Source: Shewanella mangrovisoli (lineage in GTDB: Bacteria; Pseudomonadota; Gammaproteobacteria; Enterobacterales; Shewanellaceae). Taken from it: a DNA stretch of 64,000 bases. How positions within the stretch are numbered: the stretch's first letter is position 1; the number at the start of each line of letters is the position of its first letter. Made by a program: the position numbers and the translations under genes. Shown here piece by piece: positions 18,666 through 28,814 of the stretch. The notes under the pieces are model-generated. The model made no database searches, was not told the DNA's origin, and saw only the letters and a program-made list of their open reading frames with translations. The stretch covers positions 3,844,001 through 3,908,000 of the forward strand of contig NZ_CP080412.1 in assembly GCF_019457635.1 (NCBI RefSeq). The letters run 5' to 3'.

Positions 18666-21233
18666 TTACTGGGCTTTTTGCAGTGTCAGCTCAGTGGTCG
18701 AAATCACCGCAGGGGCGATATCGGCTTCCTTAAACAGTAAAGGACGGAAAGTCTTACTGCTGGAATACAGATTGCTCTGGTCGGTAAAGGAAGGCGACAG
18801 TATATTGCTCGACTCCGAATAGGTAAGTATGCCGCGCGCGACAGGGCCCTCATCGGTAAAGCTGACCGCCATCATCCAACTTGAACCGTAACGCACTTGG
18901 TAACCCTTAGCCGTCATGCCTGAGGCCATAGCCTTACCCGTAACAACATCCATTAGCGGCGCGTACTTATGCTGCGGGATCAGAGTGTCATCTCCCGACA
19001 AGCTCGTAGAGAATACGTTGAATCCCCCTTCCGCGTTATGGCTGCCCGGCCAAGGTAAACGCGCGCCGCTGGCTGTGCCATCGGGGAGTGACTTCTCGAC
19101 AAACTGCACATCACCTAACGGTGCATCTAAGGCAAAACCTGCGGCTTCAAGATTCAAGGCCGCATGGGCAAGCGCCACTAATGCACTACCGTCACTAGTA
19201 AGCGTATTAGGCGTGGTCGCCGCATTCGCGGGGTCAAATCCCTTGGTCAACATGGTTTTTTGGCTGAACTGATGGGCAAACTCACGCAGTAAGGCGCCGC
19301 CTTTACTGTCGTTATCTTGCTTACCGTTCCAGGCTTTGAGCGCTGCACAGGCAGAGGTGAGATCCTTAGATAAACTCGCAGATACCACTACAGGCGTACT
19401 GCCCTGCGCCTCACATTGGGCAATCAAATCCGGCAATACCAACTCAGCTAAATAACTGCGATTCGACAATACCGCGGTTTCGAGCTCTTCCAGATTAAAC
19501 TTACCATCGCTGCCCGCCGCATCTTGCATTAGGGTTAAGCCCATACGGGTACGCAGCGATAACTGCCCTGCTTCAGGGCCATACATGGGCGAGAAGTACG
19601 TCAGTGGCTCATTTAAGTTGGTAGACCAGAAGGAGTCATTGGAGTTTTGCACAAAGTCGCTACGCTCAAGCTTAGGCGCACGCTCATAGGGCGTGGGGCC
19701 ACTAAAGCTAAATAACGAAGTATTCCCCGGCAGAATGGTAAAACCAGCTTGCTCTTTTGCCGCCTTAATATCGGGCGAAGTCTTTAACACCACCACCGCC
19801 GCCTCGGATAAACCGGGCACGGTCGAGTCGTCGATATAGAAGGCGTTACCCTCTTTATCGGCATACATAGTGTTGTTGAAAATCACCCCGTCGTAGTCTT
19901 TAAAGGCTTGTTGGAATTCGTCTTTATTGGTCGCTAAGTTCATGGCGAGCCAATGATCGACCGGATCCATAGTCGCCATATTGGCATCTTGGATCATAAA
20001 GGCACTGCCATCGTCCCAACCAAAAGGCGCTAGCGAAGGCGGTGCCTCGACCATAGGTCCTTTTGCCGTGGTGTAAATATCCTTTTCAGCCACTAACATG
20101 CCAGCAGGGCCGGCGTTCACTAGGATAGACACAGTCTCTTTATTGATCGGCATCGGCTGACCATCGAACAGATACTGCAATCTGTCGCCCGAGACCAGCT
20201 CGAGGTTATACATCACGAAATGTTCAGCGGTAGAGAAGGTATGAGTCCAAGCTAAGTCTTTGTTAAACCCTATGTTGATAGGGCCTGGCATGCCCACTAG
20301 TGAGCCGCCCATCATATCCAATTGGCCAGGGATGGTAATGTGCGATTGCCAGAAGCGCAGGTTGCCCGTATGTGGGAAATGCGGATTACCCAGCACCATG
20401 CCGCGACCATTTTCGGTCTTATCTTTACCTAAACCCCAACCGTTAGAGCCCAAATCCCGCGGATTAGTCTCGGGGGTGGTAATGCGCGCCGCACGGGCAA
20501 GCAATTTAGACTGCATATCGCTGACAAACGCGGTTTGTTCTTGGCTTGGTGCAGGTCCTACGATGCGCGGCATGTACTCCTGCCCATCCCCAGGGTTAGC
20601 GTAGAAAATCAAATCGAGGAAGTTAGCCGCGCCGGGTAATAGGGCGATGGAAAACAGATAAGTGACCACATCCTCTGGCACTATGGGCTTCACCCACGGC
20701 TGGCCACCACAGAATGGCTCGGCAGTTTGTTTACCCGCCTCAACATCGGCAAGGTACTGGTTATAACCAGCGGTAAAACCTTGGATTAATGCACGTGAAC
20801 GCTCGCTAAACTGCGGCCATTTGGCCTCGGCTTGCTCACGAATTTTTAAGGCTTTATAGGCAAAGTCGGAGATTAAGTTACCATTGTCTTCGGCGGTGGG
20901 CAGCCCTGTGGTGAAATCAATCGACGCATGGGGGCCAAAGTACATAGAGCGTTGGGAGTTGGCCTTAATAAAACCATCGGCGAGCACGCAGAGGTTGTCC
21001 TGCGCCTGCGCGTAACCGCTACCAAAACCTAAGCTTTCTAGGTTATCGGCTTGGATATGAGGCACACCGTAGGTGGTTCGACGAATATTGGCTTTGAGTA
21101 AGCCGTTGGGGGCAAAGGTTTGCAGCAGGGTTTCAGGTTCGGTAGGTGGAGTGCTATCTTCGCTGTCGTTACAGCCTGTGAGCATAACGCCGCAGGCCAT
21201 CCCCATCGCGATCATGAGTTTGTTGAATTTCAT
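18666..21233 (-). CDS. Penicillin acylase family lipoprotein (possible acyl-homoserine-lactone acylase)
   Basis: The 855-residue protein has a lipoprotein signal with lipobox LTGC (Cys21). It is an Ntn hydrolase precursor: an alpha chain with RRTTYGVPHIQADNLESLGFG, then LGSNGWGLG in which Ser263 would be the nucleophile and new N-terminus of the beta chain after self-cleavage. Related enzymes hydrolyse amide-linked acyl groups of penicillins, cyclic lipopeptides or acyl-homoserine lactones, and a Shewanella AHL acylase (Aac) is known. Substrate is not determinable here. It would act in the periplasm or at the outer membrane. It is a single gene with its own terminator. Confidence 0.88.
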   Translation of the reverse strand: MKFNKLMIAMGMACGVMLTGCNDSEDSTPPTEPETLLQTFAPNGLLKANIRRTTYGVPHIQADNLESLGFGSGYAQAQDNLCVLADGFIKANSQRSMYFGPHASIDFTTGLPTAEDNGNLISDFAYKALKIREQAEAKWPQFSERSRALIQGFTAGYNQYLADVEAGKQTAEPFCGGQPWVKPIVPEDVVTYLFSIALLPGAANFLDLIFYANPGDGQEYMPRIVGPAPSQEQTAFVSDMQSKLLARAARITTPETNPRDLGSNGWGLGKDKTENGRGMVLGNPHFPHTGNLRFWQSHITIPGQLDMMGGSLVGMPGPINIGFNKDLAWTHTFSTAEHFVMYNLELVSGDRLQYLFDGQPMPINKETVSILVNAGPAGMLVAEKDIYTTAKGPMVEAPPSLAPFGWDDGSAFMIQDANMATMDPVDHWLAMNLATNKDEFQQAFKDYDGVIFNNTMYADKEGNAFYIDDSTVPGLSEAAVVVLKTSPDIKAAKEQAGFTILPGNTSLFSFSGPTPYERAPKLERSDFVQNSNDSFWSTNLNEPLTYFSPMYGPEAGQLSLRTRMGLTLMQDAAGSDGKFNLEELETAVLSNRSYLAELVLPDLIAQCEAQGSTPVVVSASLSKDLTSACAALKAWNGKQDNDSKGGALLREFAHQFSQKTMLTKGFDPANAATTPNTLTSDGSALVALAHAALNLEAAGFALDAPLGDVQFVEKSLPDGTASGARLPWPGSHNAEGGFNVFSTSLSGDDTLIPQHKYAPLMDVVTGKAMASGMTAKGYQVRYGSSWMMAVSFTDEGPVARGILTYSESSNILSPSFTDQSNLYSSSKTFRPLLFKEADIAPAVISTTELTLQKAQ

Positions 21234-21489
21234 TATTATTATCTCTTAATTTTAGTTCCTTCAATGACATAGCTTTACTGCTTAAATCAGCTAATTGACT
21301 GAAGGAGCAATAGTCGTATGTCGCTTCCTGATGCTCGACTCTAGCTATTTGCTCCCCATGCATTCGCTTTTTTACTGAGCCAAGGCGATGAATATGGCAA
21401 AATAGAAAACCCAGAGGCAAGACACCTCCGACCATTTAAGCAATGATTCAAACGAGCGTCCACATTAAAAACCAAAATAAATAACTTAT

Positions 21490-22029
21490 ATGCAACAAAA
21501 CATCATCAAAGTGATCATCGGTTCGAAAAACCCCGTCAAAATAAACGCGGCGGCCAATGCCATGGCGCTGCTCTTCCCCGACTATGAGATCCAAACTCAA
21601 GGCATGGATGCGCCTTCGGGCGTCCCCGCGCAACCCATGACAGATAGCGACACCCGCCAAGGTGCAGTCAATCGCGTTAACTACTGCCAACAACATGCTG
21701 AAGCGGATTATTACTTTGCGATGGAAGGTGGCGTCGATTGTTTCGAGTTTGGTCCTGCGACCTTCGCCTATATTGCGATTGCCCACCAAACCCGTTTGAG
21801 CATTGGTCGAGGCGCCTTGTTGCCGCTACCTATGCAGGTCTATCAGGCACTCGAGGCGGGTGAAGAGTTGGGGCATGTGATGGATAGACTGTTTAATACG
21901 GTTAACATCAAACAAAAAGGCGGCGCAATCGGCCTGCTCACCCACGGCCACGCCACCCGTGAGAGCAATTACACCCAAGCGATCATCCTCGCCATGGTGC
22001 CCTTTTTAAATCCTGAGCTGTACCCTTAA
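21490..22029 (+). CDS. yjjX: Inosine/xanthosine triphosphatase (non-canonical NTPase)
   Basis: The 179-residue product matches YjjX, which hydrolyses ITP and XTP to keep damaged purines out of nucleic acids. Seen motifs: KVIIGSKNPVKINAAANAM at the N-terminus, MDAPSGVPAQPMTDSDTRQGA, and YYFAMEGGVDCF. No strong ribosome site precedes the start. The MarR-GNAT gene follows 65 bp later on the same strand. Confidence 0.92.
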   Translation: MQQNIIKVIIGSKNPVKINAAANAMALLFPDYEIQTQGMDAPSGVPAQPMTDSDTRQGAVNRVNYCQQHAEADYYFAMEGGVDCFEFGPATFAYIAIAHQTRLSIGRGALLPLPMQVYQALEAGEELGHVMDRLFNTVNIKQKGGAIGLLTHGHATRESNYTQAIILAMVPFLNPELYP

Positions 22030-22094
22030 ATTTTGTTAATGAAATATTGCAAAGCCGAGCAAAGCCCGCTAATTTCGTTGTAACTTGCAACTAA

Positions 22095-23117
22095 ATGATT
22101 CGAACTGAGCCACAGCCTGCCCGCACAAGTGCTTGCATGGCTCAACTTTGGTTAACCCTGATGGCATTCAATCCGACTATGGCAAATGATCCCGGCTCAT
22201 CTAGCCAACTGAGACACCTTTCCCGCTATATGGTCAGACACTTAGGCATGCTCAATGCGGCCTTTGGCGATTTACCTCTGTCTCCTGTACAGGCACACGC
22301 CTTGTTTGAGATAGGCAATCAACCGCAAACCATTAAGGAACTCGCCTGCAAACTGAGCATAGATAAATCCAATGCTAGCCGCGCGATCAAACACTTAGTC
22401 GATAAAAACCTCGCCCAGAGCCAAATGCATCCGCGGGATAATCGCTGCCTCGTCGTACAACTCACGAGCGCAGGTAAAAAGCTGCTCGCAAAATTAGATA
22501 GCCAGCAAAATCAACTCTTTCAAGAAATCTTGGCCCAGCTGACCCCTGAGCAAATTCAACAAATCGAGCAAGCTCTTATGCAATACAACCAAGCCATACA
22601 CAAAGCCAAACAACAATCGGGTTGCCTTATCCGTGAAGCGACCGCCACCGATGATGCCGCCATTGCCCAAGTGATCCGCGCGGTTTCCGCCGAATATGGT
22701 TTAACTGCAGATAAAGGCTATAGCGTGGCTGACCCAACCTTAGATTGTTTAAGCCAAATCTATTCGCAGCCGGGCGCCAAATACTGGGTGATAGAACATG
22801 AAGGCCAAGTCGTTGGCGGCGCAGGGATTGCGCCACTGGCTAATAATGCAGGCATTTGTGAACTGCAAAAGATGTACTTTATGCCCGAGATCCGCGGTAA
22901 AGGCTTAGCCAAGCGCTTAGCGCTGCAGGCCCTCGAGTTCGCCCGTGAATCGGGTTATCAGAGCTGCTATCTCGAAACCACCGCATTACTCAAAGAGGCC
23001 CTAAAACTCTACGAACACTTAGGGTTTAACTACTTGAGCACACCACTTGGCAATACTGGCCACGACGCCTGCGAGATCCCAATGCTATTGCCACTGCACG
23101 CCGAACTGAATGAATAG
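22095..23117 (+). CDS. MarR-type regulator fused to GNAT acetyltransferase
   Basis: Residues about 35-175 form a MarR winged-helix domain: [14 protein letters not shown], then the recognition helix region [20 protein letters not shown] and the wing [13 protein letters not shown]. Residues about 180-335 are a GNAT domain ([39 protein letters not shown] with the acetyl-CoA loop). Such two-domain proteins are widespread; their acetylation targets and operators are mostly unknown. The start could be further in, at Met22 or Met29. The gene may be co-transcribed with yjjX. Confidence 0.88.
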   Translation: MIRTEPQPARTSACMAQLWLTLMAFNPTMANDPGSSSQLRHLSRYMVRHLGMLNAAFGDLPLSPVQAHALFEIGNQPQTIKELACKLSIDKSNASRAIKHLVDKNLAQSQMHPRDNRCLVVQLTSAGKKLLAKLDSQQNQLFQEILAQLTPEQIQQIEQALMQYNQAIHKAKQQSGCLIREATATDDAAIAQVIRAVSAEYGLTADKGYSVADPTLDCLSQIYSQPGAKYWVIEHEGQVVGGAGIAPLANNAGICELQKMYFMPEIRGKGLAKRLALQALEFARESGYQSCYLETTALLKEALKLYEHLGFNYLSTPLGNTGHDACEIPMLLPLHAELNE

Positions 23118-23202
23118 CCTTGTGCCAATATTTGCAGCAGTTAAGGCGCGGCTAAGAACCCCTTTTGATAATTCAAAGCGGCCTTTCCAACGAAAGAAAC
23201 CA

Positions 23203-23240
23203 GAATAAGGCTCCAATTAACAAATCGTGGAGCCTTATTC
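23203..23240. terminator. 13-bp perfect hairpin between converging genes
   Basis: Arms GAATAAGGCTCCA and TGGAGCCTTATTC have a 12-nt loop. It lies between the ends of the MarR-GNAT gene and the opposing serine hydrolase gene, so a bidirectional terminator is likely although no long T-run is present. Confidence 0.65.
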
Positions 23241-23337
23241 CTTCGAAGTCATAGTGTTAGCGGTTATATCAGACCCAGCATTGCGTTGGCGTTACTCCCG
23301 CAAACGTAACGTCTATTGAGTCGACACAGTGACAAAC

Positions 23338-24531
23338 TTAAACCTTATGCAGAGATGGTGTAGTCAGTAGTAACTGACTGCGAATGATTTGACGTATCTG
23401 ATTATGCAGTTCAAATACCCGGTTACGGTCATTAAGGTTTAAGGAGAGATTTTCCAGCATGACTAAGTCCAGATTATATTCGGGATAATGCAGCGTCATC
23501 GACATATAACCCGAGACATAACCCGTATGACTATATTCGACTAAGTCATTGTCCTTATTGATCCTTATCCCATAACCGTAGCGCATATTCGGCCATAAAA
23601 ATGGCAGCTCGATATAGGCAGTGGTCATCATCTGATAACTTTCAGGGCTTAACAACTTACCAGCATGTAATTGCTGCTGAAAGGCGGCATAAGTGGCTGG
23701 CGAGGCAATCAATCCCCCTGCGGGCAATAACGCTTCATCAATCACCAGCTCAGAAGGTGCAATCACTTCGCTTTCCTGCAATCCCACCGCCAGACTAGGC
23801 ACTTTGGCTTGAATCGCCTCAAGGCTGCCCTGCTCGGCACTTAAGCCATTGAGTTGGTATCGCGCAGCAAATTGTGCCACCTGCTTGGTAAAAGATTGAT
23901 GATTGACCTTCTCCAGCACTTGCCCAAGCAGTGAATAACCCAAATTGGAGTATTCAAACTGGCTGCTAGGAACGAACCGATTGGGCTTACCCAGTTTATC
24001 GACACCCGATGTATGGTTCAGCAGTTGGTGCAAAGTAATGCGTTCGTCATATCGGTTGGGATTCAAAGCCCCCGCATTGGCATTCGCATCAATGGCTTTT
24101 AGCGCCTTAGATTCCGCGTCAAGAACGCCAAAAAGGTAATGGTTTAGCGTTTGATTTAAATCGAGTTTCCCTGCATCGAATGCCTGCAACACTAGCGTTG
24201 CGGTAATTTGTTTCGAGAGTGATGCCATCACAAAGCGCGAGTCTTGATTAATTCCTTCGCCCTTTTGTAATTCAAGCAGTGGTTTTCCCTCTTCAAGCAG
24301 AATAACGCTGCCACTAAATGGCTGCGGCGAATCCATTATCGCCGCTTGGATTAAACTCTTAATCTCCCCGAGCTTAGAGTCCGAAGATGCAGTTTGGCTT
24401 TCAAGCTTAACTGACTGACCGCCATGCGCGCTTTCCGACACAATCGCAGTTTCAAACGGCTCGCCAACACTATTGGCACTTGGGAGTAATAACAACCCCG
24501 ATAGCAGGGAGCCGATAACACTCAAACGCAT
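23338..24531 (-). CDS. Serine hydrolase, beta-lactamase/class C family
   Basis: The 397-residue protein has an N-terminal signal peptide (LSVIGSLLSGLLLLPSANS) and a beta-lactamase/D-Ala-D-Ala carboxypeptidase domain. The nucleophile motif SLSK (S-x-x-K) follows DSRFVMA, and YSNLGYSLLGQVLEK supplies the Y-x-N motif. HTGYVSGYMS near the C-terminus is consistent with the third motif (H-x-G). Many such proteins are esterases or peptidases rather than true beta-lactamases, so no resistance role is claimed. Expected location: periplasm. Confidence 0.85.
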   Translation of the reverse strand: MRLSVIGSLLSGLLLLPSANSVGEPFETAIVSESAHGGQSVKLESQTASSDSKLGEIKSLIQAAIMDSPQPFSGSVILLEEGKPLLELQKGEGINQDSRFVMASLSKQITATLVLQAFDAGKLDLNQTLNHYLFGVLDAESKALKAIDANANAGALNPNRYDERITLHQLLNHTSGVDKLGKPNRFVPSSQFEYSNLGYSLLGQVLEKVNHQSFTKQVAQFAARYQLNGLSAEQGSLEAIQAKVPSLAVGLQESEVIAPSELVIDEALLPAGGLIASPATYAAFQQQLHAGKLLSPESYQMMTTAYIELPFLWPNMRYGYGIRINKDNDLVEYSHTGYVSGYMSMTLHYPEYNLDLVMLENLSLNLNDRNRVFELHNQIRQIIRSQLLLTTPSLHKV

Positions 24532-24668
24532 GGGTTATCCTTAACTTAATTAGCAAATACTGCCAGATTAGAAAGCGGCCAGCTTATCACAAGTTTTTTT
24601 AGTAGTGCTGTGTTTGGAATTAGCAATGACATCCTAGGCTGAGTTTTTAAAAGCAAAGTCAAAGTCGT

Positions 24669-24901
24669 GGGGCTTCACCCCCCCCCCGACCAAGGAGGAC
24701 TGCTCGTCCTATCCTCCTTGGATGCTCCAAGACGCCCCTAGCGAAGTTACATGCATTGATTACTAGCCTTGGTCTTATGGATAAATTGCTATCGCTTCCG
24801 ATGGTACATCCTGTACCCCGAAAGCTAGCCGGTCATCCATGACCGGACTCACGCAATTTATTCCAACGTCCCGCGGCGACTTCGCAGGGGAGGTGAACTC
24901 C
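24669..24901. repeat. Nested palindromic intergenic element with C10 tract
   Basis: Within a 523-bp gene-free stretch (24532-25054) this segment contains nested or serial palindromes: CCAAGGAGGA/TCCTCCTTGG (24690-24721), GGTAC/GTACC around ATCCT (24803-24817), CCGGTCA/TGACCGG (24829-24846), enclosed by ATAAATTGC/GCAATTTAT (24781-24861). Weaker outer arms GGGGCTTCACC and GGTGAACTCC bound it. A run of ten C lies at 24678-24687. It looks like a dispersed non-coding repeat (MITE- or REP-like), but other copies cannot be checked here. Confidence 0.6.
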
Positions 24902-25054
24902 AGTAGCAACAGTACAAACTATTAATCCCCAAAGATCCATGCTTGTCCTGTCTTTTTAGCTATTTGCTTGAACGCAAACCTAAAGCAGATTATGTTGTTG
25001 ATTTTAAATGGCTGGCAAAGTTTTCGGTTTAAATATCTGTTCTAAGGAGAGAGC

Positions 25055-25450
25055 ATGTTTTTTACATTACTGTTTATTACCTTTGCACTATCTATAACCG
25101 TTTCATTTCTGGTTGTTTCAATTTTCAAAAAACCATTGGGCGAAATATTTTCTCGAATTATTCAAGATTCAATCAGTGCCGCTTGGCAAAAATACATCAT
25201 TTTTGCCACATATGTTGTGGGCATCTCTGGTGGCGTTAGGATTTATGATTTAGAGCGTTATATTACCGCTCGACATAAAGATGTAGAGATTCTTCAGCTA
25301 ACACTAGAACGTTGGACTATTGAGATTTATCGGACGATTATTGAAACGTTGCAAAGTATTGCATGGATGTACCTTATCGTATTTATATTTGCCCTTATCG
25401 CATATGTCATTGTTAGAGGCTTTGAACATAAAAACGCTAATAAGCAATAA
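25055..25450 (+). CDS. Membrane protein of unknown function, 131 aa
   Basis: ATG at 25055 is preceded by AAGGAGAG. Hydrophobic segments lie near residues 1-24, 46-62 and 101-124, with an amphipathic middle portion (DLERYITARHKDVEILQLTLER) and a basic tail. I do not recognise the family. It sits downstream of the palindromic element and converges with nqrF; its AT content is higher than that of its neighbours. Confidence 0.65.
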   Translation: MFFTLLFITFALSITVSFLVVSIFKKPLGEIFSRIIQDSISAAWQKYIIFATYVVGISGGVRIYDLERYITARHKDVEILQLTLERWTIEIYRTIIETLQSIAWMYLIVFIFALIAYVIVRGFEHKNANKQ

Positions 25451-25453
25451 ACA

Positions 25454-25499
25454 AAAATCGCTTTAGGCTCAGCTTACTAGCTGTGCCTAACGCGATTTT
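25454..25499. terminator. Bidirectional terminator after nqrF
   Basis: A long imperfect hairpin pairs AAAATCGC-TTTAGGCTCAGC with GCTGTGCCTAA-CGCGATTTT. It lies between converging genes and ends the nqr operon. Confidence 0.75.
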
Positions 25500-25515
25500 C
25501 TATTCCACTTACTGC

Positions 25516-26733
25516 TTAATCACCAAAGTCATCGAGCAGGATATTTTCAGGCTCAACCCCTAGGCTTTCGAGCATACGGATCACCGAGGAGTTCATGATC
25601 GGTGGGCCACACATGTAATACTCGCAATCCTCTGGTGCCTTATGATGTTTAAGGTAATTTTCGTAAATCACATTATGGATAAAGCCTGTGTAACCCGTCC
25701 AGTTATCCTCTGGTAGCGGCTCCGACAGTGCCACATGCCAGACAAAGTTGTCATTTTCAGCCGCTAATGCATCGAAATCTTGTTGGTAAAATACCTCACG
25801 GGTTGAGCGGGCACCGTACCAGAAGCTCATCTTACGCTTGGTCTTTTTACTCTTTAGCTGATCGAAAATATGTGAGCGCATCGGTGCCATGCCCGCACCA
25901 CCGCCGATAAAGACCATTTCCGCATCGGTTTCTTTCACAAAGAACTCGCCGAATGGACCAGAGATGGTCACCTTATCCCCCGCCTTGAGGTTAAAGATGT
26001 AAGAAGACATCTTACCCGGTGGCACATTGGCTGAAGGTGGCGTCGCAATCCGCACGTTAAGCATGATGCGGCCCTTTTCATCGGGATAGTTCGCCATCGA
26101 ATAGGCGCGCAGCACGTCTTCATTGACGGTGGAGACTAGGTCGAACAAGCCGTATTTTTCCCAATCGTCGCGGTACTTAGCCGGAATATCAAAATCGGCG
26201 TACTTCACCACATGGGCTGGCGCTTCAATTTGAATATAGCCACCCGCCTTAAAGTGTACGTCTTCACCTTCGGGCAGTTTTAGCAGTAACTCTTTGATAA
26301 AAGTGGCCTTGTTATCGTTTGAGATCACCTCACATTGCCACTTCTTCACGCCGAAGATTTCTTCCTCTAGCTCAAGTTCCATATCGGTTTTCACCGCCAC
26401 TTGGCAGGCGAGACGACAACCTTCTTTGGCTTCTTTTTTAGTGATATGCCCTTGTTCTGTTGGCAGAATATCACCACCGCCCGATTTGACTTTCACCCGA
26501 CACTGGCCGCAGGTACCGCCGCCACCACAGGCCGAGGGAATAAAAATATTCTTGCTCGCTAAGGCGCCAAGCAGCTTGTCGCCCGCGGCAACTTTAATGC
26601 TTTTCTCGGCATCGTCGTTAATCCCAATAGTGATCTCACCAGTAGTCACTAATTTCTTTTTGGCGATAAGGATTACTATCACCAGTAGGCACACCACTAA
26701 GGTGAACATGCCTATGCCTATTGCCATTTCCAT
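25516..26733 (-). CDS. nqrF: Na+-translocating NADH:quinone reductase subunit F
   Basis: NqrF is the NADH-oxidising subunit of the Na+-NQR respiratory pump. The 405-residue product has one N-terminal TM helix, a 2Fe-2S ferredoxin domain with Cys69, Cys75, Cys78 and Cys110 (C-x5-C-x2-C spacing in [13 protein letters not shown]), and a C-terminal FAD/NAD-binding reductase domain (RAYSMANYP flavin motif, [15 protein letters not shown] for NADH). It is the last gene of the operon, 51 bp after nqrE. Confidence 0.97.
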   Translation of the reverse strand: MEMAIGIGMFTLVVCLLVIVILIAKKKLVTTGEITIGINDDAEKSIKVAAGDKLLGALASKNIFIPSACGGGGTCGQCRVKVKSGGGDILPTEQGHITKKEAKEGCRLACQVAVKTDMELELEEEIFGVKKWQCEVISNDNKATFIKELLLKLPEGEDVHFKAGGYIQIEAPAHVVKYADFDIPAKYRDDWEKYGLFDLVSTVNEDVLRAYSMANYPDEKGRIMLNVRIATPPSANVPPGKMSSYIFNLKAGDKVTISGPFGEFFVKETDAEMVFIGGGAGMAPMRSHIFDQLKSKKTKRKMSFWYGARSTREVFYQQDFDALAAENDNFVWHVALSEPLPEDNWTGYTGFIHNVIYENYLKHHKAPEDCEYYMCGPPIMNSSVIRMLESLGVEPENILLDDFGD

Positions 26734-26784
26734 TCGATAACCCTTTTTCTAAACAGAATGCGGTTTCACTTTCTCAGCCACGCG

Positions 26785-27393
26785 TTACAGCGAGATCCCC
26801 GAGAAAGACATAAAGCCAAGTGCCATCAACCCTGTGGTAATAAAGGTGATACCAATCCCCTGTAAGCCTTCGGGAATCGCATGAAACTTCATCCGTTCAC
26901 GCAGCCCTGCCAGCATCACAATCGCCAGCGCCCAACCCGTGCCCGAACCCATGGCAAACACCGCAGATTCGGCAAAGTTGTAATCACGGTTAGCCATAAA
27001 GATCACCCCAGCAAAAATCGCACAGTTTACGGTGAGCAGTGGCAGGAAGATTCCAAGGGAGTCATACAGGCTTGGAATGTATTTATCTAAAAACATTTCA
27101 AGGATTTGCACTAAGGCCGCAATCACACCGATAAAGGTGATCAGTTGCAGGTAACTTAAGTCGATGCCAGGCATGCCCGCCCAAGCCAATGCGCCCGGTG
27201 CTAACACCTTCACATAGATCAGTTGGTTTAAGGGCACGGCTAAGGTCATCACCACGATAACCGCAACGCCTAAGCCGAAGGCGGTCGACACCTTTTTAGA
27301 CACGGCTAAAAAGGTACACATACCGAGGAAGAACGACAGCGCCATGTTGTCTAAGAATGTGGCCTGTAAAAACAGATTAATATAGTGTTCCAT
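26785..27393 (-). CDS. nqrE: Na+-NQR subunit E
   Basis: The 202-residue protein has about six TM helices and is homologous to NqrD/RnfA, forming part of the Na+ channel and the inner iron centre of the pump. Motifs seen: [19 protein letters not shown] and [17 protein letters not shown], where the Cys of TVNCAIF is the iron ligand position. It starts 10 bp after nqrD. Confidence 0.96.
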   Translation of the reverse strand: MEHYINLFLQATFLDNMALSFFLGMCTFLAVSKKVSTAFGLGVAVIVVMTLAVPLNQLIYVKVLAPGALAWAGMPGIDLSYLQLITFIGVIAALVQILEMFLDKYIPSLYDSLGIFLPLLTVNCAIFAGVIFMANRDYNFAESAVFAMGSGTGWALAIVMLAGLRERMKFHAIPEGLQGIGITFITTGLMALGFMSFSGISL

Positions 27394-27402
27394 ATCCGCT
27401 CC

Positions 27403-28023
27403 TTAACCGCGTTTACGCTGGATCACGTTAATGCTCCAGATCAGCAGGCCAATCAGGAAGAAGGCGCTTGGGGGCAACTTAAACATCTCATTGGGTAAGT
27501 ACCAGCCGCCGTTTTCAACCGTAGTCAACACGCTATGACCAAATAGATTGCCCGTACCTAACAGCTCACGCACAAAGGCCACACTGATCAGCACTAGGCC
27601 ATAACCCGCCGCATTACCCACGGCATCGACCACGGCTAAGTGAGGTGGATACTTCATCGCAAAGGCTTCTGCGCGGCCCATGATGATACAGTTAGTGATG
27701 ATTAACCCAACAAATACAGAGAGTTGTTTAGATAGCTCGTAAGCCACATCCTGCAACACCATATCGACGATAATCACCAAGGAGGCAATCACCGTCATCT
27801 GGGCAATAATCCGCACACTGTTAGGGATAAAGTTGCGAATGGCAGAGATGATAAGGTTAGAGAACACCAGTACGAAGGTCACCGCCAGTGTCATTACCAC
27901 GGCCGTCTGCATGGAGTTACTCACCGCCAGCGCCGAACATACGCCCAGCACTTGCATCGCCACTGGGTTATTGGCAAATACAGGGCCTGCTAGCATGTCC
28001 CGCATGGATAAACTGTTGCTCAT
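27403..28023 (-). CDS. nqrD: Na+-NQR subunit D
   Basis: The 206-residue membrane protein is the partner of NqrE in the Na+ path. It shows [19 protein letters not shown] with the conserved Cys iron ligand, and [17 protein letters not shown]. The start ATG overlaps the nqrC stop as ATGA, so translation is coupled. Confidence 0.96.
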   Translation of the reverse strand: MSNSLSMRDMLAGPVFANNPVAMQVLGVCSALAVSNSMQTAVVMTLAVTFVLVFSNLIISAIRNFIPNSVRIIAQMTVIASLVIIVDMVLQDVAYELSKQLSVFVGLIITNCIIMGRAEAFAMKYPPHLAVVDAVGNAAGYGLVLISVAFVRELLGTGNLFGHSVLTTVENGGWYLPNEMFKLPPSAFFLIGLLIWSINVIQRKRG

Positions 28024-28814
28024 TTTGCACCTCCCAACTCACCTTGTTCAGCCGATGCTTTTAATTGGTTGAAGAAGGTTTGGAACCCCTCAACGCCAAA
28101 CCAAAACTCCATTGCGCGCTGCACGCCACGGCCAGTCATAGTCGCGCCACTCACAGCATCAACACCGTGCACATCGCCCTCTTTGGCACCGCCTTTCACG
28201 AGGCGCATCGCAAACTTACCTTTTTCATCAAAGAGTTGTTTACCCTTCCACAGGGATAACCAATGTGGGTCAGTCACAAAGTCACCGATACCAGGGGTTT
28301 CACCGTGCTCGTAAACCACCATGCCTTTAATAGTATTAAAGTCAGGCTCGACGGCCACGTAACCGTAGATCATCGACCACAGCCCTTTACCGTAGAAAGG
28401 CACTACTACGCTGGATAATTTGCCGCTGTCATCGAACACCTTAAACACGCGGGCATCGTTGGCGCGGGTCTTGATTTTGGCGATATCCTTTTTAGGGGCG
28501 CTTGAGGTTTCTGGGTTAATCGCCGCCATGCGCTCGTCAAAGTCGAGTACATTGGCATCGGAGTCCACTTTGCCTGTGTCAAGATTAATCAATAATGGCT
28601 TAACAGATTTAGCAAAAATCTCTCTAAACTCATTGCCTTGGCCAATATTTACATCGGCCGCCATCAACACATAACGTTGTAACTCATCGCGTTTTTTCGC
28701 GAGCTTGCGCTCTTTCAACACGCCTGCGGTGCCGGTGATCATAAAGGAGCACAAAAGGCAGAGCGTGATGGTGAAGATCATGGTCCCCACCACAGTATCT
28801 TTCTTAAATACCAT
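28020..28814 (-). CDS. nqrC: Na+-NQR subunit C (covalent FMN)
   Basis: NqrC (264 residues) has one N-terminal TM helix and a periplasmic flavin domain. The motif SGATMT places the FMN-bearing threonine at residue 225, the same number as in Vibrio cholerae NqrC. FMN attachment to this Thr needs the flavin transferase ApbE, which is not encoded within this window. It overlaps nqrB by 11 bp and nqrD by 4 bp. Confidence 0.97.
   Translation of the reverse strand: MVFKKDTVVGTMIFTITLCLLCSFMITGTAGVLKERKLAKKRDELQRYVLMAADVNIGQGNEFREIFAKSVKPLLINLDTGKVDSDANVLDFDERMAAINPETSSAPKKDIAKIKTRANDARVFKVFDDSGKLSSVVVPFYGKGLWSMIYGYVAVEPDFNTIKGMVVYEHGETPGIGDFVTDPHWLSLWKGKQLFDEKGKFAMRLVKGGAKEGDVHGVDAVSGATMTGRGVQRAMEFWFGVEGFQTFFNQLKASAEQGELGGAK

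Noticed and set aside
23338..24531. Beta-lactamase resistance gene
   Set aside because: S-x-x-K and Y-x-N motifs are shared by many esterases and peptidases; nothing specific to antibiotic hydrolysis is visible.
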